Positions 46,592 through 57,869 of a stretch of 64,000 nt of DNA are shown piece after piece. A program made the translations under genes and the position numbers. This DNA comes from Cryptomeria japonica. Taxonomy: Eukaryota > Streptophyta > Pinopsida > Cupressales > Cupressaceae. The DNA lies in contig NC_081407.1 in assembly GCF_030272615.1 (NCBI RefSeq), forward strand, positions 139,690,897 to 139,754,896. Direction: 5' to 3'. Below the pieces are notes generated by a model. That model was not told the DNA's origin, did not search any database, and saw only the letters and a list, made by a program, of their open reading frames with translations. The first letter of the stretch is position 1; each line of letters starts with the position of its first letter.

Positions 46592-48335
46592 TTATGGAGC
46601 TGCTTTTATGGTAATCTTGCCACGACATGTAACAACATTGCAAGTGGAGCTGGGATTTTTTATGGTTATAGTTGCAATATGTTCACTGACATCATATAGG
46701 TGATTCACAGTGTAATTACATGCGGCTTGCGTATAATTGGTGGTATCTGTGTTTCTCCCTGAAGTGGAAGGACCCCTTTGATCTTGTGATGGAAGTGGAT
46801 TTTTGAACATGAGATGATCATTGTTTGTTGTCTTTGGGTCATGTCCTTTGATTTCAATTTCACCTTGGTCAATAAGATCCTGAATAAGATCTTTCAATCT
46901 GTGACAATTGCTTGTCTTATGTCCTTTCCCTTGATGGAAGTCACAATGCTCAGTATCCCTCCACCATGAAGGTTTGACTTGAGGTTCATAAATTGATGTT
47001 TTGGGTAAGGTCACTAGATTTTGAGAAACCAACTAACGTAACACTGTTTCAATGGGTTCCCCTAAGGGAGTGTATGTTCGTTTAGGTTTAAAATTTTGTT
47101 GATGTTGTTTGGGTTCCTCTTGAGATGTATTGCATCCTTGACTTGGAAGAGAAAATGTGTTATTCTTGGGTGGGGGGTTCTGCCCTGCAAATTGTACCAC
47201 AGGCTGTGCACCGTTGATAGTTCTTGCATCGACAACCCTATCGTTGACGATGTTTTTGTTTTTGTTCCAGAAGTTAGGCTTGTTACTATTGAAGCATGGG
47301 CGAGGGCCATCCTTTGGTTCATTATATATTTTGATAAGCCCTTTTTTGATGAGAGTCCGCTCACATTTTAAGTCTTTTGTGATCATGTCATTGAAAGAGT
47401 CCATGTCTTTTATGTCTAGGTGAAATTTCATTTCGTCATTTAAGTTGGAAATAAATATTTCCACTAGTTCTTGTTTAGGTAATTGAAGAGAACGTCTGCT
47501 AGACATTTGACGCCATCATTGCAGAAAGATTGAAAATAACTCACCTAGTTTTTGTTTAGTGTTACATAGATCAGCCTTTGTGATATCATGTTCAATGTTG
47601 TGTGAGTAATGTGCCAGGAATTTCTGGATGAGTTATTCAAATGTCCTAATGCCACTTGGTAATTTGGAAAACCATGATGTGGTTGTTCCTCCCAAACTTT
47701 GGGGAAAAAGTCGCATTAGGTATGTATCCTCGTATGCCACTTCGAGGCAAGTTGAATGGGATTTTCTAACATGATCACAAGGATCTCCTTTTCCTCGATA
47801 CTTTTCAAAATTGGGTGTTTCAAACCCTCGCGGAAAATGTGGCATATGAAGATTCCTATCAAAGGGATAGGGACAAATGTCATTAAGTGAAAACTGATTA
47901 GTTTTCACACCACTGAAGTTGTTGGGCAAGATTCTCAACTTGTTGTCGCAACATTTCTATTTCATTTGGAGGAGGAGGAGGTGGGGGATTACCTTGATGA
48001 AGGTTGTATCTGATATGTTCTCGACCTCTTTCATCCTCATTACGACTTTGGCGTTCTGATGCTTGTCTTAGTTGTGCAACATCAAAGTCAGAGGGTAGTT
48101 TAGCCCCCTCTTGAGCAAGTCTTAAAAAGTGAGCATCGACGTTGCTCCTGAGTATTTCATCAAAAAGTCTATTAAAGAGAGGGTTGTGTTGTGCCCTTTC
48201 TATTGCCACCAGAGTAGGAGTGCCTGGATTTTCATCATTTATATTTCCTCCTAGGGCTTCTTGGAACTCATTAATATTTTCTTCCTCTTCCTCTTCAATT
48301 TCTTATTGTCTAGATCTTGATCTGGTATGAGCCAT
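46592..48335 (-). pseudogene. Element A gag with zinc knuckle
   Basis: The start ATG is at 48335 (MAHTRSRSRQ), followed by a TAA at 48303-48305 where B has CGA. Frame 48209-47898 continues the N-terminal part, with a two-base loss near 47930 shifting the frame to 47938-47633 (capsid part, RLFPQSLGGTTTSWFSKLPS). Frame 47506-47033 holds RRSLQLPKQELVEIFISNLN and the basic linker, and a TAG at 47030-47032 follows. Frame 47032-46592 has an intact knuckle CDFHQGKGHKTSNC, which B has lost. At least three lesions disable this gag. Confidence 0.9.
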
Positions 48336-48768
48336 TTTGTTTATAAGTTTTTGTTGAAGTTTGATGAAAATGATGATGAGTTGGTGATGAAATGAAAGAT
48401 TGATGTTTGGTGAAGTGTTTCGCATATGAATCTCTAGCACTAAACGTAGATGGTACCAAAGTTCTTTCTTGAATTGCTTGTTGTGTTTGATTGACAAAGT
48501 TTGATGTGATAAGGTTTAGAGAAATCTGAGATGTATTACAGACTCAACTACCTAGTAATGAGAGGATTGCACTCATAGACTAGTTTTAACTTGCGTAGAA
48601 ATGCCTCTGAGGATGAGTTTATCCCAGATGTAGAGACACTCTAAAAAGTGATGTTTTTGTGTTTGATTCAAGCAATGTCGAAATAGAACTTAGGACAAGA
48701 ACCTCTTAATGTTTTGAGAGTTAGAACGAAGTAATGATGTGAATGGGGTAATGGATGAAATGTTAACT

Positions 48769-49152
48769 TCAATAAAAGCTTTGTGTCACATATGGGACAA
48801 ATTCTTCTTCTTCTCTTTCGGGAGTTGGCGGTTCTTCCCGAGCTACTTTATATGTGATGCAAATATCTGGAAAGAAGTCAGGATTGATCTTGCCTCCTTT
48901 GTTTTTGTGATAACTCAAAGCGCGATATTGCATAAAAGCTCGGTGGTTTAATGACTCTTGATCAAACTCATTTGATTTCCCTTCAAGATAGAGACGCATG
49001 TGACATAGAAAAGCTCTATTAGAGACAAAGATTTGTCTATTAAGATAGAAGAATTTCCTCCTTTTGATAAGAGCCTTTGAGCTCAATGGTCTTTTCTTCA
49101 AGTTGATGTGTTGATGAAGATTCTTCTTTCTCAAGATGTGAAGAATGGTCAT
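48769..49152 (-). CDS. ORF1, small basic protein upstream of gag (element A)
   Basis: 127 open codons, homologous to ORF1 of B: MTILHILRKKNLHQHINLKK at the start, IKRRKFFYLNRQIFVSNRAF in the middle and FVPYVTQSFY at the end. It has one extra Gly against B and about two dozen substitutions, several of them conservative. No stop or shift is present, although the neighbouring gag is broken. In A it lies only about 60 bases from the 5' LTR, because the leader is deleted. Function unknown; the basic amino part suggests RNA or DNA binding. Confidence 0.62.
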   Translation of the reverse strand: MTILHILRKKNLHQHINLKKRPLSSKALIKRRKFFYLNRQIFVSNRAFLCHMRLYLEGKSNEFDQESLNHRAFMQYRALSYHKNKGGKINPDFFPDICITYKVAREEPPTPEREEEEFVPYVTQSFY

Positions 49153-49202
49153 ATAGTTTGATACTTTTGCTATTTGATTTTGATCCTTTGTTGGTTTATG
49201 CT

Positions 49203-49212
49203 GGGTTCACCA
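49203..49212 (-). other. Element A primer-binding-site remnant
   Basis: The minus strand reads TGGTGAACCC two bases after the LTR, the first half of the tRNA-Trp-type site of B. The next bases (AGCATAAACC) diverge, so the deletion that removed the leader starts inside the primer site. Confidence 0.8.
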
Positions 49213-49214
49213 AA

Positions 49215-51033
49215 TGATGCTCTACAAAAAGGATTAGAAAATCTATTTGATGGCAACACACACAAGAGCACAAGAAACAAACTTCAGTGTTAGCAACAAA
49301 ATATTATCCTAAACAGGCATATCAAGAGAGATATTAAACATGAAATAGAAAGCATGCAAATATAGAATAGATAAACTATACTCCTCCAAATTCTAATCAA
49401 GATGCTCATAGTTGCTCCTCCCTTGCTCCTCTCCTCTCCAAGTTCCACATGAGTGTAGCTCTCAACTTTTAGCACTAGCTATGGATGCCATATGGAGATT
49501 CAAGATGGTTGAAAATGATAAACAAATGATATGCAACTGTAGATAGTGATGCTATGAAAAAACTCTATGCTAATACCAGTATAACAACAATACTCTAATG
49601 CTTCCTTCTTTTCTTGAGGAGAAGGGTTCTATTTATAGAAGAAATGGGGAAATGAAGGGTTAAGATTGAGCAATCTTAACAAGGGTTAGTATTGAAAGAT
49701 ATTCAATCCATGTGAGATTTTCAACCCAATCCCATGTTGACAAGTGTCACCATGAGGAGGATTGAGAGGAGAGATAAGGAGCATTGAATGCTTGAGGGGA
49801 CATGATGGCTACCCTAGGGGGTTGGGTTAGGGTTAGGTTAATGGATATTCCTTTTATCCAAGGGATAAAGGAATGCGCAAGGGTTAAATAGTTACCTTAG
49901 TCAAAGAAATAAATGCTTTGAAGAGACCCATGAGTCAAAAGGACGGTTAAGTCAGAGAAAAGTCTCTAACCAAAGGTAAAAGGTGAGTTAACCATAAATG
50001 GTTATGTAAGAGCCTCTAATGGTTTGGAAGACTTTAGAGGTTAACCATTTGAAGACATAAAACCTTTAATGGTTATTGAAGACTTTGGAGGTTTTTGAGA
50101 AGTGACTTCATTTTATTTAGGAATGTGACAATGATTAGGACAGGATTAGGCTAATTAGAAGGAGTTAGAAGAATCTAGAAGGGATTTAGGCATGCAAGTG
50201 GATTTTGTAGGAGAATGCAAGTGGGAGGAATTTTGGGATTTTCAATTGAAATAAAATCATTTATTTCAATTAAATGGTGTAATTTGCATTTGGATAGATA
50301 TTTAAATAAATATTAATTTATTTAAATGTGAATGTGAATTTTGGATTTTATTTAAATAAATCTTAATTTATTTACATGAGAAAAAGGAAGATAAAGCATC
50401 AAATGCTTGAAGACCTTGAGGGAAACCATTAAATGCTTGAGAAGACTCTAGAAGGAAGTCATTAAGTTTGAAGACTTTAAGGGAAACCATTAAATGCTTA
50501 AGAAGACTCTAGAAGGAAGCCATTGAGTTTGAAGACTTTAAGGGAAACCATTAAAGGCTTGAGAAGACTCTAGAAGGAAGCCATTAAGTTTGAAGACTTT
50601 GAGGGAAACCATTAAAGGTTTCAAGTGGGCGAGGATAAATAGGATTTTAAATAAATAATTTATTTATTTAAAATAGTTGTGCAACTTGCATTTGTAGGAA
50701 AATGCAAGTGGGTGGAGGATAAAGGTGATTTAAATAAATGTTAATTTATTTAAATGTGAGAGATGGGATTTTGGGGGATTTAAACAAATATTAATTTATT
50801 TAAATGTGAGAGAAGATTTAATTAAACAAATATGATTTATTTATTTAATTAATGGTCTGAATTTGGTTAAGTGAATTAAATCAAATAAATTAAATAATTT
50901 ATTCAATTAATAGGAGAAGAGGGTTAAGATGAATTAATTAAATATTAATTTAATTAATTATTGATTGATGGTTAAATAATCAAATAAATACTAAATAATC
51001 ATTTAATTAAGTGGACAGATTTATGTGACTACA
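49215..51033 (-). repeat. Element A 5' LTR
   Basis: The repeat is 1,819 bp with TG..CA ends, the partner of 21418-23214. It carries the 61-bp minisatellite at about 50400-50610 and the TATA box at 49630-49637. A GATTTTAAATAAATAATTTA stretch near 50645 is absent from the other copy. It also pairs with the LTRs of B, showing that the two elements are one family. Confidence 0.95.
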
Positions 51034-51745
51034 CCTGGTTGTATCCTGAGAAACCGTCGAGCATTGAGAATATTTCCGACCCCGCCACCGTGCTCAGTAA
51101 TTGCTCCATTGACGGCAAGGGGTAAATGATCCTCGATTCGATCAACTTCCTTAACTCCTGAGCCATGAGGGACTCGATCTTTGGGTTGACCGACCTTTGC
51201 TTATGTGCTATGTTTTATAGGGTAAATGATTCTCGATTCGATCAGCTTCCTTAACTCTTGAGCCATGAGGGACTCGATCTTTGGGTTGATAGACCTTTGC
51301 TTCTCCCGAACTGGCTTAGCTCTGTTAGCGAGCTCAATGGTATGCTGAAAGACGTTGGGATCATAACCTTTTAAATCATCATAAGACTAAGCCAAGACAT
51401 GCATGTATTCATCATAGTATTGGGCCAATCTCTTCTGGTCCTTGGGAGAAACACATTTTCCTACTTTGAGTACTCTCCCATTTCCTACCAACATCTCAAT
51501 ATAATCTCCTATGCTGGCTGTAAGCTTCCACTTATCATTTTTGGTGTCATCATGGTCGAATAGATTCTCCAAAGTGATCAGACCATTAGGAAGCTTGTTA
51601 GATTTCAACTGGAGGATCTGATCTCTATAAGCCTCTTTCACCTTAGGTTGCCGCTAATCTGCAAATTCTCCTGAGATTTGGATGAATAATGCAATTTGCT
51701 CGTCACTCTCGAAAACCTACCAGTGGGTATCATTATCGGGGATAG
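51034..51745 (-). pseudogene. Element C reverse transcriptase, N-terminal part
   Basis: Frame 51641-51387 reads MKEAYRDQILQLKSNKLPNG and onward. The RT lead-in follows: INPKIESLMAQELRKLIESR, then MDGFSGYNQ-like residues up to the junction with element A at 51033. An 82-bp segment of the lead-in is present twice (51121-51202 and 51221-51302). The block that should carry the first catalytic Asp (DFRxLN) is missing, so the RT was already defective or was damaged later. The remainder is at 20784-21417. Confidence 0.8.
51121..51302. repeat. Tandem duplication of an 82-bp RT segment
   Basis: Copies at 51121-51202 and 51221-51302 differ at a few positions and are separated by an 18-bp spacer (period 100). 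Each encodes the RT lead-in KQRS.NPKIESLMAQELRKL on the minus strand. It sits exactly where about 40 codons of the RT fingers are absent. Confidence 0.9.
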
Positions 51746-52200
51746 CCGGTTAGATGACTACACAGACAGTTTGGGAGCCAGTGAGTAAATCCATGACGGG
51801 ATCAAAATGTGATCCGATCATGGCCATCCGGTTAGCAACAACGTTTAAGTTTCTAGGGAATGCTCACAATATTGAAAGCGTCAAAGCTTTCGATTAAATC
51901 CCACGTTCTGGCACAGTAGGATCTCATGCAGACATGTTTGGCACTAGACACCCCTCAAACTTGGTGGACCACCAACTCGAAGTCACCCAAGACCTTCAAC
52001 TTTTTAATGCCCATTCTTTCCACCAAGCTTAGACCCTGGATCAGTCCCTCATACTTTGCTTCATTGTTAGAACATGCAAATTGTAAACGGAAAGACTTCA
52101 AGATTTACTCGTCTGAGGGTGAGGTGAGGCAGATTCTGGCCCTCGAACCTATCTTGCATTTTTCATCATCGAAGTGTAGGGTCCATAGTGCCGAAGATAA
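51746..52200 (-). pseudogene. Element C RNase H domain located upstream of RT
   Basis: On the minus strand, after the linker SSALWTLHFDDEKCKIGSRA, comes a stop, then FRLQFACSNNEAKYEGLIQG and IKKLKVLGDFELVVHQV. This is the order of RNase H motifs: Asp in HFDDE (normally FDGS), Glu in NNEAKYE, Asp in LGDFELV. The tail with the last acidic residue is degraded. It resembles the archaeal-type second RNase H of Tat elements, but it lies between protease and RT and not after RNase H. Element C has its usual RNase H after RT as well (20372-20881). Confidence 0.75.
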
Positions 52201-53160
52201 CTGCTCGTCAGAAAACGGTTCTTTAGTAAGCTTTAGGATGACTTGGTTTTCGTCAAAGATGCAATAGGTACATAAGCCAGTAGCGTGGTAGTTGGAGTAG
52301 GGATCAAAGTTTATGAATTCATTCAGGAAAACCTCTTGTTCGGGTGAAATCTCCCCAGTCACTTCTTCATCTTCCAGGAGTTCTACAACTTTCCTCTCCT
52401 CATTTGATATAGAAGTGTGAGCAGGCTTGAAGTTAATCATGGTCTGGTCTGCTAAATGTTTGGCATGGAGGGGTTCTGAGAGAATTTTGAGCTTGGCACC
52501 ACGCTGAGTGCGAAGGATGAGGTGGGACCAATCTAAAGACAAGTAGCCTCCTATTTTTGCAGTGAAGTCTCAGGAAAGGCAGAGCCCGAAAACAGGCAGG
52601 ATGTCAATGACCACTACTTCTTGGGATACAGTAACATTGGGACATGCAAATAAAGTCAGAGGGAGACTTCTAATAAGACCTATGGTCTGGACCTTGTTCC
52701 CATCAAGCTGCATAACCCCCCTATTTAAAGGTTCATACTTGATATTCAAAACTGCAATGATTTGCTTAAGCATGACAGTGGTGCTAGCTCCAGAATCTAT
52801 CATAGAATTATGCAAGAGTTTATCCCCGACTATAAGAGTAAGATAAAATGGGTTCGGATTGGGCTTACCTTCTAGTTGAGACTTGGGAGGCAAAAACTCA
52901 TTGGCCAACATGGCCAAAGAGCATGACTTGTCTGCAGTGGGTTGGAAACCCATTTCATTGGTTCGTGGAGCTTTGGTGGTGTCCTCGCTTGCATCTCTCC
53001 CGCCCTCAGACATGGCTTCCTTCAGCCGGTTCTTCTGGTCGAGAAAACTCAAGAGATCTCACAAGGAAACATGGGTCGGAGCTCTCTTTAGCTGCTCCAC
53101 CACGTCTACTATTGTGAGTGTGGGCACTTTCGACTCTTTCAACTTATAGGGGATGAATTC
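52201..53160 (-). pseudogene. Element C aspartic protease and linker
   Basis: Frame 53052-52570 has NPFYLTLIVGDKLLHNSMID followed by SGAST, so the active site is DSGAS, then LRGVMQLDGNK-like and VIDILPVFGLCLS residues. This is the retropepsin of plant Ty3/gypsy elements, somewhat unlike that of A and B. The next frame (52542-52105) is an acidic linker (EERKVVELLEDEEVTGEISP) ahead of the RNase H domain. One stop separates the two frames. Confidence 0.82.
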
Positions 53161-54719
53161 TTTCCTCGGATATGCAAGGCCAATCACCGGTTGTTCGAGA
53201 GTTTTATCTAAGGGCATTCATCCCAAAGTGCTGGTATTATCCCCGGTGAAATGCCTTTTGGAGCAGAGGTTATAATCCTACTACACGAAGGGGGCTCCCT
53301 CCTTTGAAGTGGATGCACCATTGGTGAACACTGCACCCTCGTCCTCCATCCAAGAAAATAGTGCATGATCTGGGGCGATCTCCGCCTCTTGTTGCAACAA
53401 CATGCCCTACATTTGAGCAACAAGAGACGTGTTATCCATACCCAGAGATGTATAAATAGACTCATTCGGCGCCATGCCTAGACTCCTTTGCTCTGCAATT
53501 TTCTGCTGCAAATTTCCTCTCAAGTAATTCCTTGGAGCATGAGCGTTGTGTTACATGGAAAACACCAGGAATTGGTATCATCCGCAAGGTTATTCTAACC
53601 TACTACCATCTCTTTACTAGTGTTTGGATAGACAGTTTGCAATGGATTCAGGATTGGGACTATTTGACCATTCAAATGGGTAGGCTTGTCAGTACGGTGA
53701 TTTGCATGCTGGTTATGCTAGTAAGGAGGTTGGTTCCCTTGGAAGTTCTGTTGGAAAGGGGGTCTGGCGGGTAGAACTTGGGCTCTCTTTAGATTGACAA
53801 TCTCATTGGAGAAGGATCTCAGCAAGTTCTTCATATCGCTAACTTCGACGGCCAAGGATGATGGCGGGGGAACGAGATACAAGTACATAGACTGTGGGGT
53901 AGATGTGCTAGGAGAGGCTTCTTCGGGAACTTGAGGGGATATCTCAGGAAATACTGGCATGATGGGGCGGGGGGCGAGCTTTCCGGCATCGATCAAATCA
54001 TTTTCTGCTTGGACTGCTATGTCGAATGCTTGCGGGAGAGTATTGCCTCCTAGGTATTGAATCATCACTGATATATCAGAATTGAAGGCTTTTAAGTAGA
54101 ATACGAATGCCATATCTGCAAGAGAGTGGGCAGATAGAGGTATCCTCTACCAGGTCCTTTGAAATCTTAGATTGAAATCAGTCAGTGCTTCCTAAGGGGC
54201 TCTCTTTATTGTGATCAATTGGTGCATCAAAGATGATCTGTTAGCCTTATCAGAGTATCTCTAGAAAAAGCGGTCGCCCAACTGATCCCAATCTCCTATA
54301 GTATTAGGACCTAAAGATCTGAACCAATCCAAAGCTCTTCCCTTGAAAGAAGCTATGAGCAATCTCAAGGCCACATTCTGTTCAGTAATACCATGGACAG
54401 TGCAGACAGTGGCTACATCTTGCAAATGTTCCCCAAGGGTTTTATGACATTCTCCAGTGAACTTGGGCATGACTTTCAGTGCGACGGTAGGGATGGGTTC
54501 CCAAACCACAAGCGGGGTTGGGGGAATAAGAGGGCTCCCTTTATCCCAGGTCACAAAATTCCTGGGGGGAATATGTGCCATCACTATGAGGGAGACTATA
54601 GGGAAGACTGGCAAACTCTGCGAGGATGAAGATATGGCCAAATGAATGGTCACTAGAGGTGGTAAGAGTAGACTGGGATTCAAGGTTGTTTGACTCCTGG
54701 TAACAGGCCTATGACTCAT
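53161..54719 (-). pseudogene. Element C gag
   Basis: The likely start is at 54719 (MSHRPVTRSQTTLNPSLLLP). The capsid-like region VMPKFTGECHKTLGEHLQDV, LRLLIASFKGRALDWFRSLG and GDWDQLGDRFF matches retrotransposon gag proteins. After a stop at 54258 it continues at about 54255-53720 with FVFYLKAFNSDISVMIQYLG, and then a Pro-rich linker. No zinc knuckle could be identified with confidence. The reading decays between 53700 and 53160. Gag lies 35 bases after the primer site. Confidence 0.82.
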
Positions 54720-54753
54720 AAACTGGCTTAGAGTTTTATTTGAACTTTAAGTT

Positions 54754-54771
54754 GTCCCACCGGGTGTGCCA
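54754..54771 (-). other. Element C primer-binding site
   Basis: The minus strand reads TGGCACACCCGGTGGGAC ten bases after the 5' LTR. The leading TGG fits pairing with a CCA end. It is of the same type as the site of element D but differs from the tRNA-Trp site of A and B. The tRNA could not be named. Confidence 0.7.
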
Positions 54772-54781
54772 GAAAAAGAAC

Positions 54782-55901
54782 TGTTGACTCTAGATTTTAC
54801 TCTGAAAGCAAACAGCCTTATGGGAAATTTAGTGATGGGGGACCAATTGCGTGGGACTCACTAAATGACCTCTAGGATTAAGAAGTCAACTCTTCCTTAT
54901 GGTTTTGAGAAAAAGGGAGAAGGAAACTTGAAACAACAAGATCTAAACTATTGAGGCGATACGCCAGAGCATTTTATAAAAACATTAACAACATATAAAA
55001 CCCAAAGACATGTGGTTTTAAAGCCCATTCAACAATCTACATATCCGGACAGAACCACAACTAAGATACAATCAAAATTCCTTTGCAACATAAAGAAATA
55101 TCAATCATGCATCTACCAGATAACAAGTGCAAAACATAGTTTAATCAATAGAGTCTTAGATATATATTTCTAAAGTTATCAGAATCACAATGGAAAGCAC
55201 AAAAAACCATCAAAGCATGCTGAAAAGAGGCATCACAAAGGCCGCAGGCACAATTTGATTAACCTTCTTCAGAAAATGGTAATAGCTAAAAGGCCAAAAA
55301 TTCTAACTAAGAAAACTTAATTATTTCTTTCTGAAAGTTCTGAACCCCCATAATAGGGAAAAAACAAGCATAAATAGAGCCCACAAATTTGCTAACAGCC
55401 CAAACATCCGCCAACCAAGCACAACCATCCTAGAAACAAAAAAACCATGTCATGGCATTCTGCAGGAAAACACCCAGCAAAACAACCTCCGAAGTTGTTA
55501 CTCCCACCCAGTGGCGACGATCTTCATACCTGCCTGGACAGAAAAGCCATGTCGTGGCATTAACTGGCAAACCACACACACTGAAGGGCACACAGAAGCT
55601 CAGAGGAACCTCTTCGGAGGAGCCTCCCAACCGAAGTATTACCAACAACGCGGAGATGCCAGGTGTCTCCATCTTTCTCAAACCATAGGGTGAGGCCCAA
55701 AAGAAAAGCTGAATCACCATAACCGATCCATTTGTCACCTCTATGATCTTTGAGACTTTGAAACGTAAAACACGGGTCGTCGGGGCAACGCCGAGATGAC
55801 ACTTGGCCCGTACGTCGAGCACAACTGGAAAGCTAAAGAAAGAAAAGAAGCATCTCGATCAAAAATTCGACTACAGACTTTAACTGAAAACAATGTGAAC
55901 A
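54782..55901 (-). repeat. Element C 5' LTR
   Basis: The repeat is 1,120 bp, partner of 12311-13427, with TG..CA ends. The two copies differ by scattered substitutions, many of them transitions, and few indels. Right flank AATAC. Confidence 0.94.
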
Positions 55902-56160
55902 AATACTACAACCTTTTAAGGCTTGGTGGCATATGCATTTAGCATAGAAGAATTGTTAATGAATAGTGACAAGTATTACACTATTATGGCATTAAGAGAT
56001 GGCTTAAGTAGGAACAATTTGGAAACTTATGAACATATGGTGACTGTAAATGGGAGTATGTTCCCTCCTGAGCAGATTGAGAGATCGTAGGAGGTCATTG
56101 AGGCCATTAGGACCTTGTTGTTCTCTTTGTTGATGATATGTAATCTTTTCTTTTGAATCA
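55902..56160 (+). pseudogene. Unrecognised reading frame, possible 3' piece
   Basis: After the LTR, one + strand phase gives LVAYAFSIEELLMNSDKYYT, then IMALRDGLSRNNLETYEHMV and MFPPEQIERS, with a single stop, a protein-like composition. It may be the continuation of the frame cut at 12310, which would need a phase change at the junction. I do not recognise the family. Confidence 0.35.
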
Positions 56161-57650
56161 ATACAATGGTAGGTACTTCTAGGTAGCAATTTGTTTTAAA
56201 ATTGAATAAAATGTAGAGGTAAATATTAGTTACATTCATTTAAATGAAATAACCATAAAATTTATTTTCACCTAGAGAATTCATTTCTTACCCAATTTAA
56301 ATTACTCTCCAACAATTTAGGGAATGGTAACTTAATATATTAGTTGGAACAAATATGGACCACAAATTTCTACTTTTCATATTATTTTTTAATTTTCCCT
56401 TGAATAATTTAGTATTTCTCCATGGTAATTTTAAAAATCATGTGGAAAAAAAGTTGCTAAGTTCTTCACTTCTAAATCCTCTTATTACAATTAATAACAT
56501 CTTGACTTATATAATTATCTATTACTTTCCATCTTTAATTAAACATTATTTATTCTACATTACATGATCTCCCTGGTTCACTAATTTTCCTCAACCCTAC
56601 TCTCTTGTAATATTTTTCCTAAAGTTTTTATAAAATACTTAAAAAGTCAGAAAATTCAACTAGATTGCCATTGGTATAATGGAGAAATTGAATTTACAAT
56701 CAAAGTAGAAACTTCCAAATTCAATACTCAATGTGCATTATGTCTATGCCAGGAAATTTATGTCTAATATTATAGTTCAAAAAATGTGCTGGTAGGCATG
56801 CTATTGTTTTGATTCATTTGTTATTCTAAGTAATCTTATGAGCAACTTGTCAGACTAAAAGCCGCAATTGTGACATATAAGTGCCTATGAAAAATCTAGC
56901 TATCTACAAACCACATTTTAGTCCCTACAATTGCTCACTAAATTATCAATATTTTGATTTGATAGAGATTTAAAAAAAAGAAAAAGAAAAAAAGATATCA
57001 AGTATTTTTATTGTCTAAAAAAATATATTTCTCCATGATTATAAAAGATCACAAGCATTTATTAGTTCTTAAATTCATTTATCAGTAGCTGCTAAAAGTA
57101 AAACTAATTTACGACTCTCTCACTTGAATACAAAATGATGAATTAATATTTATTATCTTAACAGCAAAATTAAGCATAAATGTTAAACATATCATCGTGC
57201 TATTATTTTAATTACTTACGAGTTTTATAAACTTGTGAAGGCACAAATTTCTACAAGTTTGGTAGTAGTGCTATTCTCTAAGAACTTATTAATAGTTACC
57301 AATAAGAAAATGAAAATGCTCACACATTCATCAAAGCATAATAAAAATTGGATTTCTAACAAATACTATGATTGGGTATGCTTTGGTGAATAGTTTGCCA
57401 AATATGAAAATAATTATATCAAATTTTCTTTTGATAGACTACCTAAACAAAAAATAAGGAACAAGTGAAGGACAAATTGACAAAATATATCTAGAAATGG
57501 AAAACCCCGTAGTCCTAAAAGTTGCTTTGAATAATATGCGTGTGCACGAGTATATTGGTTTATATTTCCTATATTAATTTGAATCAAATTTACTCAAGGG
57601 GTATGCAAACAAGAAAATTAATAGATTTTAAATTTGAAATATTTTCACTA
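56161..57650. other. AT-rich sequence, nothing recognised
   Basis: No frame longer than about 70 codons and no structured repeat was found. Homopolymer and A/T runs are common. It is probably old intergenic sequence. Confidence 0.6.
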
Positions 57651-57869
57651 AAATAATCAATATTGGTTTCTATTAAATATTCCTGTTGTTTTCAATTAAC
57701 ATGGTCCTCCTTTATTTTGAATACATTGCAAACACAATAGATCATACCTAGAAATTGCTCTCCCCCTTCCTTGTTACAATCACTCTGAATTGAGTATCTA
57801 TTTTATCCTTTTCAAATTCTTTGTTTCAATCCTTCCAATCGATGTTCCAGTTGTGTCTCCTAAAGTGTT
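57651..57869. repeat. Direct repeat R2, copy a
   Basis: About 220 bp starting AAAATAATCAATATTGG and ending near TTGTGTCTCCTAAAGTG. It recurs at 58727-58943 with a few indels. Both copies share ACCTAGAAATTGCTCTCCCC. Confidence 0.85.

Larger units (their letters stand above)
21418..51033 (-). mobile_element. Element A: Tat-type Ty3/gypsy retrotransposon, about 14 kb, split by element B
   Basis: Its LTRs lie at 49215-51033 (5') and 21418-23214 (3'), with a polypurine tract beside the 3' LTR and a short primer-site remnant beside the 5' LTR. The insertion splits the RT of element C. The presumed duplication is CTAGT (21411-21415) against CTGGT (51035-51039), with one or two stray bases next to the LTRs. 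Removing element B leaves about 14 kb: ORF1, gag, knuckle, protease, G-patch-like segment, RT, RNase H, second RNase H, integrase and 3' region. Compared with B it has lost most of its leader. Many stops and frameshifts show that it is dead. Confidence 0.93.
12311..55901 (-). mobile_element. Element C: Ty3/gypsy retrotransposon, about 14 kb, split by element A
   Basis: LTRs at 12311-13427 and 54782-55901 have TG..CA ends and flanks AATAT and AATAC, a 5-bp duplication with one change. Removing element A leaves about 14 kb: 5' LTR, primer site, gag, protease, an RNase H domain, RT, RNase H, integrase, then about 5.7 kb of extra sequence with sense and antisense ORFs before the 3' LTR. The RNase H ahead of RT sets it apart from A and B. 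By eye the LTR pair differs by several percent, more than the pair of B. All coding parts carry stops and deletions, so the copy is dead. Confidence 0.92.
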
